A stretch of 64,000 bases of DNA from Candidatus Vallotiella hemipterorum (GTDB lineage Bacteria > Pseudomonadota > Gammaproteobacteria > Burkholderiales > Burkholderiaceae). Position numbers and translations under genes: made by a program. The stretch spans positions 930,001 to 994,000 of the forward strand of contig NZ_OU343031.1 of assembly GCF_910593725.1 (NCBI RefSeq). The letters run 5' to 3'. Below the pieces are notes generated by a model. The model saw only the letters and a list, made by a program, of their open reading frames with translations, had not been told where the DNA came from and did no database searches. Shown here in pieces: positions 32,960 to 44,366 of this stretch. Every line of letters starts with the position of its first letter. The first letter of the stretch is position 1.

Positions 32960-34028
32960 ACAATGTTTTATATACATAGCGAATTATGTATAACTTCCTT
33001 ACGTTTGTGAAGTCTTTTTTTATTTTTCTTTATTTTAATAAAAATTTTATACATTTCTTTAATACAAAAATATATCTCACTTAAAAAGTATTTTAGGATA
33101 AGTAACAAGAACCAAGAGCCTAAAGCCAAGATTGATCTTCAGGATAGTAAATATTTGTATATTTACTATCCTGAAGATCGCGTTTAAACTACCCCCCCCT
33201 TACAAAAGGGGGCAGTGATATGTGGTGCATGCATTAAATGCAGACCAGGATTATTAATATCGAAATAAATAATTAATATTTATAATTTGACTATAATTTA
33301 ATAGCGAATGTGTTATTTACAGTAACTAAATTACTGCATGTATGCGGTAGTCTTAATTCTATATTTAAAATAGAAGTGCCTACTTATACTATAAGTTTCC
33401 CGGTGTTTCCTATTTTTCTTATCCGCACTGCTTTATATAGGTGTATTATATTACATATAGCTATCTTTCTTAAGATACTTTTAATATCCCTATTAAATTA
33501 AAATACTATAAATATGATTTTAATTTCTATATATTAATTTAAATTAATATATAGTTTTTTAGAATATTCTTGTGAAGAAATATATATAAATTATATATAT
33601 TTAATTGTCGATAATATATCTTATCTATAAATAGAATATAGTTCTTTTAAAAAAATTTTTTAAATTCAAATTTTTATTTTTAGAATACTGATTATTAGTA
33701 ACTTTTATTTATTAGAGAGCGAGAACTATGTATAATTAAGAATTATAATCTTACTTATAGTAATTTCCTATAATGCTGTATTGCTGAAATTGTATTTCTT
33801 AAGAGAATTTTTTAGATTAATATCTTTTAAGAGTATATTATTACACTGAAAGTGTATAAATAACTATTTAAGTTTATAAATTTTAGCCTCAAAAATTCTA
33901 AGGTTTTATAAAATTACATTGCTTTTAAATGGAATTAGTAATGTTTTTCTTTCCCTTAACCTAATATAAAGTTATAAAAATATTTAATCCATATTAAGTA
34001 TTTTTCTAACTTTATATTAATCTGTATG
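32960..34028. other. Gene-free, very AT-rich spacer between tRNA-Glu and tRNA-Ala
   Basis: About 1.1 kb where relatives have only a short gap. No credible gene. It holds a long perfect hairpin (33134-33179) and a run of eight C (33192-33199) that can form a small hairpin with aaggggg at 33206-33212. Confidence 0.55.
33134..33179. repeat. Perfect 21-bp inverted repeat, 4-nt loop
   Basis: The arms at 33134-33154 and 33159-33179 are exact complements around ttgt. The stem contains the word cttcaggatagt. There is no T-run on either side. It stands alone in an AT-rich spacer between two tRNA genes. Confidence 0.75.
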
Positions 34029-34101
34029 TGGAGGTAAGCGGGCTTGAACCGCTGACCTCTTGCATGCCATGCAAGCGCTCTTCCAGCTGAGCTATACCCC
34101 C
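34029..34101 (-). tRNA. tRNA-Ala (GGC), 3' CCA not encoded
   Basis: 73 bases ending at the discriminator A. Acceptor GGGGGTA pairs with TACCTCC including the G3:U70 alanine identity pair; anticodon GGC lies in TGCATGGCATGCA. The genomic 3' flank is CAT rather than CCA, so the end would have to be added by CCA-adding enzyme. Confidence 0.93.
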
Positions 34102-34168
34102 ATATAAGCATTCTAAAAAATAAGTAAATTTTTGTAAAGTATCTTCTAATATGTAATTTGCGGCTTGT

Positions 34169-35569
34169 CTAAGACAAGGCTACCCGAAGCCGTTTGAGTA
34201 CCGTCTCTCGGCCGAGTAAATATAGAACTGCATCAATAGATGGGGTATGCTTTGCTCCAACCGCTAGTAGGCGTACTGGCATTGCTAGCTGAGGTAGCTT
34301 TAGCGTGTAAGCTCTTAATACTACCCCCAATACCTCACTGATTGCAGTTTTTGTCCATGGAATCTCCGAGAGGGCTTCGATAAACTTAGCAAGCGCTAGA
34401 CGAACAGAATCTGTTAGATATTGTTGAATTTCCTGAGCTGATGGCGCTGGTGCCTGATAAAAAATTACAGCGTCTCTAGCAATTTCCCTCACAGTATTCG
34501 AACGGTCTTTCAACAATGAGACGACCCCATCTAAAGGCACCTCCTGCGTCGAATTTACATTAAGTGTAATAAGCATTGGCAACACAAGTGCTGCGAGCCG
34601 TGAATTATCAGTTTTTTTTAGATAATACTTGTTTAGCCACTTTAGCTTACTATCGTCGTGTCGTGCCGGCGACTTACCTAGGTGCTCTAAGTCGAACCAT
34701 TCCACGAATTGTTCTCGTGAGAAAATTTCTGCATCGCCATGAGCCCAACCAAGACGAGCAAGATAATTTAATATCGCCTCAGGCAGATAGCCCTCATCGC
34801 GATACCAGCTTACGCTCATCGCACCATTGCGCTTACTAAGCTTCTCACCCTGCTCGTTGAGCACCGTAGGCAAATGCCCGTAGATAGGGGGTGTACCTCC
34901 TAGCGCGCGTAAGATATTAATCTGGCGCGGGGTATTATTTAGATGGTCATCACCACGTATTACGTGTGTAATTTCCATATCTAAGTCGTCGACGACGACA
35001 CAAAAGTTATACGTAGGGGTGCCATCAGATCGTGCAATAATTAGATCGTCAAGCTCATGATTCGAAATCTCGATCCGTCCTTTAACTGCATCATCCCATA
35101 CCACTGTTCCTGTCAACGGATTATTAAATCGTATAACAGGCTGCACACCAGCGGGTGGGGTTGATAGCAACTGGCCTGGTTTAGGCCGCCAAGTACCATC
35201 ATAGCGGGGCTTCAGCCCCGCTGCACGTTGTTGCATGCGCAACGCGTCTAGTTGCTCGGTCGACATATAGCACCGATATGCTAAGCCTTGGTGAAGCATT
35301 TGTTTAACTACCTCGCGATAGCGGTCTATCCGGCGCATCTGGTAATACGGCCCTTCGTCGAAATCGATCCCCAACCACTTCATTCCATCAAAGATAGCTT
35401 GCGTAGCTGCTTCAGTGGAGCGCTTGAGATCAGTATCCTCAATTCGGAGAATAAAAGTCCCCTGATGTTTCCGAGCAAACGCCCAAGAATAAAGCGCAGA
35501 GCGAATATTACCAAGATGGATAAATCCAGTAGGACTCGGCGCGAAACGGGTACGTACGGAAGTAATCAT
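34169..35569 (-). CDS. gltX: Glutamyl-tRNA synthetase
   Basis: Class I synthetase. The HIGH-type motif is [19 protein letters not shown] (11-29), and the KMSKS-type motif is [19 protein letters not shown] and [19 protein letters not shown] also fit GluRS. The 466-residue length is normal and the C-terminal anticodon-binding domain is complete. It heads the tRNA-Ala/Glu/Asp group on the minus strand. Confidence 0.96.
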   Translation of the reverse strand: MITSVRTRFAPSPTGFIHLGNIRSALYSWAFARKHQGTFILRIEDTDLKRSTEAATQAIFDGMKWLGIDFDEGPYYQMRRIDRYREVVKQMLHQGLAYRCYMSTEQLDALRMQQRAAGLKPRYDGTWRPKPGQLLSTPPAGVQPVIRFNNPLTGTVVWDDAVKGRIEISNHELDDLIIARSDGTPTYNFCVVVDDLDMEITHVIRGDDHLNNTPRQINILRALGGTPPIYGHLPTVLNEQGEKLSKRNGAMSVSWYRDEGYLPEAILNYLARLGWAHGDAEIFSREQFVEWFDLEHLGKSPARHDDSKLKWLNKYYLKKTDNSRLAALVLPMLITLNVNSTQEVPLDGVVSLLKDRSNTVREIARDAVIFYQAPAPSAQEIQQYLTDSVRLALAKFIEALSEIPWTKTAISEVLGVVLRAYTLKLPQLAMPVRLLAVGAKHTPSIDAVLYLLGRETVLKRLRVALS

Positions 35570-38500
35570 TAAAAATGAGAGGATTTAAGGCTTGGCCTAA
35601 GGATTTGTTAAAGCATTATTATATTGGTATGCTCTAATTACGAGCAAATAATGTCGGGGAGGATTTATTCAGCCATTATATGCAACTAAATATTATTGCT
35701 AGAGTAGCTCAGCAATACAATCCTAGGTCTATCGTGGTTTAGTATCTCCTTACAATTACCCCCTTATTGTGCGTGCGGCTACTTCCCTCGTGTGTATACA
35801 CTATGATTTCGATTTAATATCCAACTGTTGTTAGCTCAGAATCTTTCGTTTATACTTGCCAGATACAAATATCTTAGTACACTAAAGCTTAAATTAATAA
35901 TAAATAAACTTATATTTAGAGAGTAGGTGATGTTTTTGATAGAATTCCCGTATTATGGGACGATATCGGAGCTACTACATAAACAAAAAATTAAAGGACT
36001 TGTTCACCTGCTAAGCATTAGAGAAACTTATCTTAAAACTACTCGAGCGCCTGTTTTACCAGAAGTACTAAAAACAGCCCTGCGGTGCGCAGCTTTATAC
36101 TATTCACTACCGAAAATTTTATTAGCTGTTTATTTTTTATTTCCACCCTTTATTTCGTTAGAATAAGCCCTATTTACTATAGCTATTAAAATTCCTAGTA
36201 GCACAATAAGATAATAATAGATAATATTAAAAATATTTATAGGCATATTTTATAAATTCTTAGCGTGCAAGGTATCGATAATCATAATCTACTACTATCA
36301 GCAGATAAAAATCGGGTAGATAGTTTACTGTTGCTCTTTAATTAATGCCAAACTCCTATAATCTGGTAATCAGCTTTACAAGCTATGTAGCCGAGTTCAG
36401 GTTGATATGTGTAGCGTTAGTTCTTAGCACACCATTTATTGGTCTATTGGTTACGACAAAAAATAGATCAGGAGCGAACTGTACCTAAGAGAGTAGTATA
36501 TATGTTAGAGGTGGCATTATGCGTATAGAAAAAACCCGTTGTAACTCTAAATAATATTACGAACTGGTATGCTGTAATTTGTATCATGCACGCGCCAATA
36601 TAAATTTCTTAGCACTAGAGTGCTTTAGCGCATAATAAGATGCAATATCTAACAACGTATAAAGTGAGCAGTACAGCACAATTCTTATTTATAAAAGCAT
36701 GACGTCTGCATCAGTGCCCCATAACTCTTACTGGTGTAGAGGTACTATGTTAGTTAACATATATCTTACCTAGTCCTTACTTGGTCTTTTAAAAATAGAT
36801 GTATAGATATTCACTAGTCGACATTCAGTATTTATATTTACATTATTCAGCGAAATAATTGATTAACGCCACAAGGCTATGCTAGTCAAACATTGCGGTA
36901 ATCTGATGTTATATCCTACCTGCCGTATTTATCAGATTACACATGCTTACCTCCCATAAAAAATATTGGGATTCTGGTGCAAGATATGCATCTTGTGATT
37001 AATGTGAGCAATCTTCAATGGCGAAAAAATAGAACGTCATCCAGTTATCCGGCATAAAGCAAGCTTAGTTTATTCTAGAAGGTGACAGGGGCATTCTACT
37101 AAAATACATGCTTAGACAGCATGCGTATAAATTAAGCAGGAGTATATAATTTTCTTGAGCGAGAGTGGTATCAAGCCGTATTAATATACGGTTTTATACA
37201 AACCACTAATAAAGAAAAAGATTTTTTATTGACAATATCACTGCTTATAAATTCCCCTATCAGGGCAGTTACAAACATCTCGATATACTACAGTTAGTTG
37301 ACAACTGTATCTAAAATACTAGGTGACAGGGCTAGTGATTTTAAGTGACGCCTCCCCGAAACAGTTTTAAAATTATGCGCATCAACGATGAATGCCGGTA
37401 ATAGTACATCCAGCCAGAAATTAACTAGTCATAAAAATATGACGACAATCTATTTGGGCGTTAAAGCATAGGCCTGGGTATATTATTTATATAAAGCACG
37501 CTGGTACCCTCTAAATATGGTTAAAGAAAACATGATCGGATTTCTAAATGTTGAAAGTTCGTATCATAGATGGCCCGTTACATATAACCTATCAAGTAGG
37601 TAAAATTTTAGAAAATGCTTGTTAAATAGCGAAGTTTCTTTATTTTTACATTTATTACGTACCGGAATGAGTGTAAACCCTCATGCTAAACTCTAACTGA
37701 CTAGTTCCCACTCCCTATTCCAGTTGTACACAATCTACTTCACTAGGTTTCCTCTGGGCATAGACTTAATACTCATAAATCAGCTTTAATATATTAAATA
37801 CATTTAATTAAAAATCAAAGCGCTACAGCATATAATCCAACATGCTGGTTAGATGGTCTAGTGGACTAAAATTCCAATACCAGTCGGCATGAAATTTAAT
37901 AAACGTTGTATAATACTGATACCTTTGGAAGTATAAGAATAATAGCACCCTAAAATTCACTGCACTAATGCGCACTAGAGCTAGTAGTAGCCTACTATGA
38001 ATTCTGCGCTATTTTTATTCTAGTAATTCTATATATTAATATACTTACTTTATCTTTGAAGAACTTTTCTTGCCTGAGAAATATTACCTCCTGACGAGTA
38101 AGTAGAGCGGCGGTTAGCTCGAACTTCAGGTACAACTTTACAGAAATAGTAAGCCTAGCTCACATCGTGCATAGTACTTTAGCTTAAATGCTATTAAAAG
38201 TTTTTATTGCTATGCGCCGCCCCATAAAATGGGGCGAATTTTTATCTGTTGAGGTCGAGTATAGAATTAATAGCAAGAGCAAAATCGCACGTATTCTACT
38301 ATAAATCTTGCACGTGTAGACCTGCCAATGTGGTCTTAGAACCGCTCCGGGGTTGCTGACTGACAGATAGGAATAACACCTATTAGGTGGTTAAGTGTAC
38401 TGAACGTTTACGTTCAATTTCCTGTCAAGTTTAGTGACCTTATTTAATAAAGGTTGTATTAATTAATGAGAAATAGTTGGCGATAACACCATCAGGCACT

Positions 38501-39272
38501 CCCTGATAAAATGATAATTACTATATAAGCTATCTGCGCGGACTCAAATTATAATTACTCTAGACATGCCAGCTGGCTAGTGGCGCTTGCAATATTGCTG
38601 CTACGCTTTAACTAAACTCCGTATAGCTACAACTTTGATGTACACCGTGCACATAGTATTTCTTAAACCTATAGCAAATAGGCTCTTGGATGATTAAAGA
38701 AAATATGAAATATCCCTGCCACTAGCATAGAACGCTCTAAGTGAATAGTGCCTATCTAAATGTAGCGAAGCTAGTTTAGAAAAATTCTTCCTATTTTAGC
38801 TCTTTATAAGAGCACCCTAAAAAACCACTGATGTATCTGCACTGCACGTCATTAGCATCTTAAATCAATACTAAGTCAGCTCAAAAAATGTCTATGACAT
38901 ATAATCAGTATTATTAAAACTTTAAGAATCTATCCGCTAGGATGAGTACCTTAAGGGTAGAGTACCGTCTCTCTAGGTATTCAGATAGATAGTTAAAGTA
39001 TGAAAACTATGAGTCATACTTCAGCTTACTCTAGTAGGAAAGCTATAGCTTCTATACAGAGCAAGTATCAATAATCTAAAAATACCTAGTAAATTAATAA
39101 AATATAATTACGACCGATTTCCAATTTATTTGGGATCATAAAGTTATAAAAACTCTTTAGGGGTTATATTTGTGTGATAATTTTATAAAATCGGGTATCA
39201 AACTCGCATACTATATCCACGTAATATGCCATTAATGGTCCGACCAGTATATAACTGACATAGGAAGTATTT
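35570..39272. other. Largest gene-free region in the window (3.7 kb), gltX to fabI
   Basis: No recognisable gene. Base composition is patchy, with less AT-rich stretches such as 38080-38400 that may be decayed coding DNA. A 79-codon frame at 35927-36166 has an AGGTG just before its ATG but no family resemblance I know. An intrinsic terminator at 38218-38243 has no gene in front of it. Confidence 0.5.
38218..38243 (+). terminator. Orphan intrinsic terminator
   Basis: Stem cgccccat (38218-38225), loop aaa, complement atggggcg (38229-38236), then aattttt. This is a textbook plus-strand terminator, yet no gene ends upstream within 2 kb. Confidence 0.7.
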
Positions 39273-40064
39273 ATGGGTTTTTTAGCTGGAAAGCGTATTC
39301 TAATTACAGGTCTACTATCAAATCGGTCTATTGCATACGGTATAGCGCAGGCCGCATATCGAGAAGGTGCTAGACTTGCCTTCACCTACGTTGATGAGCG
39401 CTTTAAAAAACGTATAACTGAGTTAGCTACCCATTTTGGTAGCGAGTTAATTTTTCCCTGTAATGTTACCGATGACTTGCAGATTAATACATTATTTATA
39501 TCGCTACAGCGGTATTGGGATAATTTAGACGGACTTGTACACTCCATTAGCTTCGCCCCACGCGAGGCTATTTCTGGAAATTTTCTTGACGGCTTATCGC
39601 GCGAAGGATTTCGCATTGCGCATGAGATTTCCGCCTACAGCTTTGCAGCTATGGTCAAGGCTGCCGTCCCCATTCTAGGGAGCACCGCGTCTTTACTAAC
39701 TTTAACGTATCTAGGTGCTGAGCGCGTAGTACCAAACTATAATACAATGGGCCTTGCGAAAGCCTCATTAGAAGCTAGTATACGCTACCTCGCAGCCTCT
39801 ATCGGACCTCGTGGTGTTCGTGTAAATGGTATCTCGGCAGGTCCGATTAAAACATTAGCAGCAAGCGGTATTAAAGACTTTAGCAAAATCTTACAATTTG
39901 TTGAACGTCACTCACTACTGAGACGGAATATAACTATTGAAGAGGTCGGAAACGTATCCGCTTTCTTACTCTCAGAGCTGTCCTCAGGGATCACTGCTGA
40001 GGTTATTTATGTTGATAGTGGCTTCAATGCAGTCGCTTGTGGATTGCCTGGCCTAGATGAATGA
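39273..40064 (+). CDS. fabI: Enoyl-[acyl-carrier-protein] reductase (NADH)
   Basis: FabI performs the last step of each fatty-acid elongation cycle. The 263-residue SDR-fold product has the Tyr146, Tyr156, Lys163 set at E. coli numbering (LTYLGAERVVPNYNTMGLAK) and ISAGPIKTLAASGIKDF. Start context aggaagtatttATG has a ribosome-binding site. It is isolated between two long spacers. No InhA-like extension is seen. Confidence 0.96.
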   Translation: MGFLAGKRILITGLLSNRSIAYGIAQAAYREGARLAFTYVDERFKKRITELATHFGSELIFPCNVTDDLQINTLFISLQRYWDNLDGLVHSISFAPREAISGNFLDGLSREGFRIAHEISAYSFAAMVKAAVPILGSTASLLTLTYLGAERVVPNYNTMGLAKASLEASIRYLAASIGPRGVRVNGISAGPIKTLAASGIKDFSKILQFVERHSLLRRNITIEEVGNVSAFLLSELSSGITAEVIYVDSGFNAVACGLPGLDE

Positions 40065-41728
40065 GTAAAATTATAAAAATAATTTCTAGTTTTACGGAAT
40101 CTTATTATAAGCTTTCTTATATTACAGATGTTTATTTAACAAGATTAGTTTTAAATACCAAAGCATTGATGCCCGATCTTGCATAGAAAAAACTACGTAA
40201 TATAGTCATCTATTTAGCGTATACATGTAAAGTAATACCCATATGACTCCGATCCCAATGGGATAATAACTATAGTGGCCATTGTCAGTGTAACACTATA
40301 CCCGTATAGGTATAGCAATGTTGGTCAACATTATTTACCGTATACAAGCATCTCAACTTCTATTTTTATAGAACGAAAAAAGTATTTAATTAAGTGACAT
40401 GTGGCAGACTATAAGAGCATCTAGTTATACCATTTAAATTCTTCGATTCGTAAAAATGTATATATAAATCGCTTATGATTAATCTTCATACATTAATTAT
40501 CATTAATAATATTTTTAAAAATATTTAATATATTTGTATCTTGATATTAATTTATATAAACATTTTTAACAGTTTATTAAAATTAATAGTTTTTTTTCAA
40601 GAAAATAGAGATACTACTTATACTACCTCTTTAGTAGGAAGACTATATCAGTCTAATATTTTATAATCTTAAAGTCGTCTAGTAGAATAGAGAGCTTATG
40701 TAACATTTAGTGAGTAAGAAATCTATGTTTTATATTTATAGTCCAAAAATTTTTACTTTAATTTTTTTCCGAGCAATAGTAGTCTCACAAAAATACATAG
40801 GTACATTTATACATAGCGCCTATGTATACTCCTGGGGTAAAATTTTAACTAATTTAGTTAGATAATTTTTAATGTTGTTGAACAACTTTTTTCTAAAAAG
40901 AATACTATATCTACTAAATTAGTATTGTTTAAAGCGCTGTTATAAGGCGCACTCATAGCAGTCCTTTGAAGCATTGTCAATTTTAGCTTAAATCTGGTAA
41001 CCCCTATAGCATAATAGGACGCAGCCATCGAGAACCATCTTTTTTATATTCTTATTTTATAAATACTAGATATATGTTTTAAGATTATCAAGCTAAAAAA
41101 GCTTGCAGTAAGTAATAAATTTATATGACTATCCTGTTTTATTAATATAGGGCGCCTACTTTAATAAATTCAGCATGGAATAAATGACTTCTACATATAT
41201 TTTATACACTAAACTAATAATTTTAAATAGCGTGTATTGAAGATGGGTAAATAATTTAATCACTATTAGATCCTGTTTATCGGAGAGCCTACTATCTTGA
41301 ATTCGAATATCTACTCTAGTCTTGAAACGTACTTAACCTATTAATTACTACGCTAAGTCTAAGACTTATTATGGGCAGACTTTATCTTGCATATTATCTA
41401 GTTCATTGACTGAATTAAAAGTTAGCATGCTCTACTAGAGCTTGCTATATGAACAGATAACGTCTTTGTCATATAAAAATAAAATTATTATGTTAGCTCT
41501 GAGTAAGACGCTAGAAAAACTAATGATAGTAAACAGTATACCGACTCCTAAATACAAGGGATAATATGCTGCTATTCAGGAGTGTTTTGGAGTGTTATTA
41601 GGATCGTCTTAAGACGAGCTATTTAGCGTATACTTAACCTTAATGCAATTACCCTAGAACCCGGACCCTTTATGCCCGATAATATCTCTAAAAAGTAGCT
41701 ATCTTTAGATCGTGGCGTTAACTGCTGC
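40065..41728. other. Gene-free spacer (1.7 kb) between fabI and ftrD
   Basis: AT-rich. No credible frame, tRNA or strong hairpin was noticed. fabI and ftrD converge on it. Confidence 0.5.
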
Positions 41729-43144
41729 TTAGTTATAGCACATAAGCCACCATGCACTGTCGGCGACAGCTAATGCCGCAATAAAACATAGAAGCGCACC
41801 TATACCTCGTAAAACAAAGGTACTAATATGATGCATATGTTTTACAATGATTTTCACTGCGAGATATAGGCTCGCTATATTAGCTACTGTAAGCAGTATA
41901 AACCACAAATTTTGTACCCAGCTAACTGATAATAACAAATGCTCAGCTCGAAGCAGCGATACAGTAGTACCCGATAAGCCAAGGAATACACTCATGCCAG
42001 CTACCGGGATTAATGCTTGCGTAAAATGGTGGAGACGCAATGTACTCCACCGGCCGAGTAGAAAGTTACCAACTGTAAGGAATCCTAGCAATATTGTGCC
42101 GTATAACAAACCAGCTGTGACTATGTAACCGATTACTAAGCCACCGTCTAGCCATGAGAACACATCATTCCGCTCAGGATAGTTCGTAAAAATAAACCAC
42201 CACACATTAGTCTCTAGCGGCCATAAGATATTATGGTCAATTAACCATTCGGCTATAGATTGTTTAATGAAGATAAATAGTGGGCTAACGCTCCAATGAA
42301 ACGCACCGTTTGCAATACCGAGCAGCCCATATAAAATTAATGCCGTATCCCAGCGGTTTGCTTCCTTTTCACCTAGCTCAACGATCTCCTGAGCCGGTGA
42401 GCGCCATTGTAGCGAGATCGCGTCTCGATAGCCACTGCAACGACCACACATATGACAGGATGATGCTCCTTTCATACTTCGAAGCGGTACTAGGGGTGCG
42501 CAGTTCACTGGAATCACTCGTTGGTTACGCTTATTCTCCATGTATGAAAAACGCCATGCATTCCCATCAACCCGATAGCATAGCGGAGCGCATCGAGCTA
42601 ACAGTGCAAACACACCATTAACCGGACAGAGATACTTACACCATATCCGTTTTTCCCGACCGTATAGTAAACCGATGATAATAGCGGCAATAGTCGATCC
42701 ACCGAGTACCAGTAGCACAGCCTTTGGATACTGGTATACGCTGATCATTTGCCCATAAATAGTCGTAAGCCCAAATGAGACAAACGGCCATCCTCCCCAG
42801 CGTATCCAGCGCGGAATTGAGCGGCCTAGACCGTGCTTGCTAGCAAGCTCAGATAACGCGCCTTCTGGACATAGAATGCCACACCATACACGACCAAATA
42901 TCACTATTGATAGTAGCACGAACGGCCACCAAATGCCCCACAATACAAATTGTGAAAATACTGTAAGGCTTGACCAGATATGTGCGGTATCATCTGGCAG
43001 TGGCATAAGTGGTGGAATAAAAATTAAAATAGCGTAAGCAAATAGGACAATCCACTGTACCCTACGTATTATTACGTGATGGCGCTGCAGCCAGTGACCA
43101 GACTTTGTTAAGCGGCTGGTATGCTGAGCGGGCAGTAGATTCAT
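41729..43144 (-). CDS. ftrD: FtrD-like membrane polyferredoxin of ferrous iron uptake
   Basis: The 471-residue product has about ten membrane segments and Cys motifs for iron-sulfur clusters: WCGILCPEG (Cys88, Cys92), CKYLCPVNG (Cys169, Cys173) and CHMCGRC (Cys230, Cys233, Cys236). This is the NapH/polyferredoxin family. Beside an FTR1 permease, a cupredoxin and a P19 protein it corresponds to FtrD of the FtrABCD system of Bordetella and Brucella, thought to handle electrons in ferrous-iron import. Its start overlaps the ftrC stop codon by four bases (ATGA). Confidence 0.88.
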   Translation of the reverse strand: MNLLPAQHTSRLTKSGHWLQRHHVIIRRVQWIVLFAYAILIFIPPLMPLPDDTAHIWSSLTVFSQFVLWGIWWPFVLLSIVIFGRVWCGILCPEGALSELASKHGLGRSIPRWIRWGGWPFVSFGLTTIYGQMISVYQYPKAVLLVLGGSTIAAIIIGLLYGREKRIWCKYLCPVNGVFALLARCAPLCYRVDGNAWRFSYMENKRNQRVIPVNCAPLVPLRSMKGASSCHMCGRCSGYRDAISLQWRSPAQEIVELGEKEANRWDTALILYGLLGIANGAFHWSVSPLFIFIKQSIAEWLIDHNILWPLETNVWWFIFTNYPERNDVFSWLDGGLVIGYIVTAGLLYGTILLGFLTVGNFLLGRWSTLRLHHFTQALIPVAGMSVFLGLSGTTVSLLRAEHLLLSVSWVQNLWFILLTVANIASLYLAVKIIVKHMHHISTFVLRGIGALLCFIAALAVADSAWWLMCYN

Positions 43145-43989
43145 ATGTAGTCTCCATGCGCATATGAGAACTGTGGGTTCCGGGTCCGATGTAATAATAC
43201 CCAGACTACTAACCAGAAGAATATATACGCAAGAAGGTTGGCTAGTGCTAGATGTGCTCGATAACCGGTCAGCGTCGCCACTACTGACCCGACTATACTT
43301 GAATCATCTAAGATGCAAGATGTATCCCAAAGCGTATCGATCCCAGTGGGGATAATCTCTTTATCGATTAACTTATCGATGCTGCCTTCAAACAAACCAA
43401 CACCGAGGAATAAGAGTATGATCTCCGTTACTCGAAAAAATGTCTGCCACGTGAATATCCGACCACTAAGTTGCAGAAGATAAAACGTAATCCACGCAAG
43501 AGTCATACCGATGAATACAGCTAGCCATTGTATCCAATTAACATGGCCTGACCGGCCAAATCCTAGGCTATATAAAAAAATCACTGTTTCACTACCTTCT
43601 CGAGCACATGCAAGTGCTGCAAGCAGAAAGACACCCCACCAGTTTGAAGTGCGATGCTTTTCAGCTAAAGACATTTCTATATCGCGCTTAAAAGTATGAC
43701 CATGTTGTCGCATCCATAACACCATCTGTACGATGAGTGTACACGCAAGCAGCATCATCGCCGTCTGAAAATAATCCTGCGCATCACTAGACAGTACTGC
43801 GGTAAATCCGACTAGCATAGCTCCTAAGCTAACCGCCGCCAGCAATCCCGAACCCACACCAAACCATAGCCAGAGTAATCCCTGACGTGCAGAAGTATTT
43901 CCATTATTCAACCAGGCATGCAAAATACCTATTATAAGCAGCGCCTCAATGCTTTCCCGCCATACAACGAATATAATCTGACTCATCAC
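43141..43989 (-). CDS. ftrC: FtrC, FTR1-family iron permease
   Basis: The 282-residue inner-membrane protein has about seven membrane segments and both iron-permease Arg-Glu motifs: RESIE (11-15) and REGSE (130-134), the REXXE pattern of FTR1/EfeU. It lies third in the ftr operon, 29 bases after ftrB, and overlaps ftrD. It is the likely channel for oxidised iron delivered by FtrA and FtrB. Confidence 0.92.
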   Translation of the reverse strand: MMSQIIFVVWRESIEALLIIGILHAWLNNGNTSARQGLLWLWFGVGSGLLAAVSLGAMLVGFTAVLSSDAQDYFQTAMMLLACTLIVQMVLWMRQHGHTFKRDIEMSLAEKHRTSNWWGVFLLAALACAREGSETVIFLYSLGFGRSGHVNWIQWLAVFIGMTLAWITFYLLQLSGRIFTWQTFFRVTEIILLFLGVGLFEGSIDKLIDKEIIPTGIDTLWDTSCILDDSSIVGSVVATLTGYRAHLALANLLAYIFFWLVVWVLLHRTRNPQFSYAHGDYI

Positions 43990-44018
43990 ATCTTCCTTTG
44001 CAGGGGCTTAGTACCACA

Positions 44019-44363
44019 TCACCCTGAAACTATTACGCCTTGCCCATTCTGATGGAAATCATCGAAGAACTTATATTTACCTGGCGACAGTGGCGCTATC
44101 ACGATAAACGATTCAGCGCCTGGCGCTAAGACTTTTTCCTTGCGAAGTTGCATGCTCTCAAACTCCACAGCGCCATGTCCAGTATTGTGCAACTCGATTT
44201 TAATACGCTGGTTAGCTGGCACTTCAATACGAGCTGGATGAAACTTGCCGTCGGCTATTTCTAACCGGAACGTCGGTAGGTCTAAAGCGCCAGAGATGTT
44301 GCTGAATGCAACGCTCCAGGCGAGCAAACATGCTGCACCCTGAAATTTAAGGGTGTACTTCAT
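44019..44363 (-). CDS. ftrB: FtrB, periplasmic cupredoxin-like protein
   Basis: The 114-residue product has a signal peptide (residues 1 to about 26) and a cupredoxin-like beta-sandwich: FRLEIADGKFHPARIEVPAN, IELHNTGHGAVEFES, LSPGKYKFFDDFHQNG. In Bordetella-type systems FtrB is proposed to oxidise Fe(II) bound by FtrA. It starts three bases after the ftrA stop codon. Confidence 0.88.
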   Translation of the reverse strand: MKYTLKFQGAACLLAWSVAFSNISGALDLPTFRLEIADGKFHPARIEVPANQRIKIELHNTGHGAVEFESMQLRKEKVLAPGAESFIVIAPLSPGKYKFFDDFHQNGQGVIVSG

Positions 44364-44366
44364 CGA

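Noticed and set aside
33310-33501. 63-codon hydrophobic frame near the tRNA genes
   Set aside because: Phe/Ile/Leu content follows from AT-rich DNA; no start signal and no resemblance.
37850-37900. tRNA-like words (tggttagatggtctagtgga) in the gltX-fabI spacer
   Set aside because: No matching T-arm or acceptor stem could be found.
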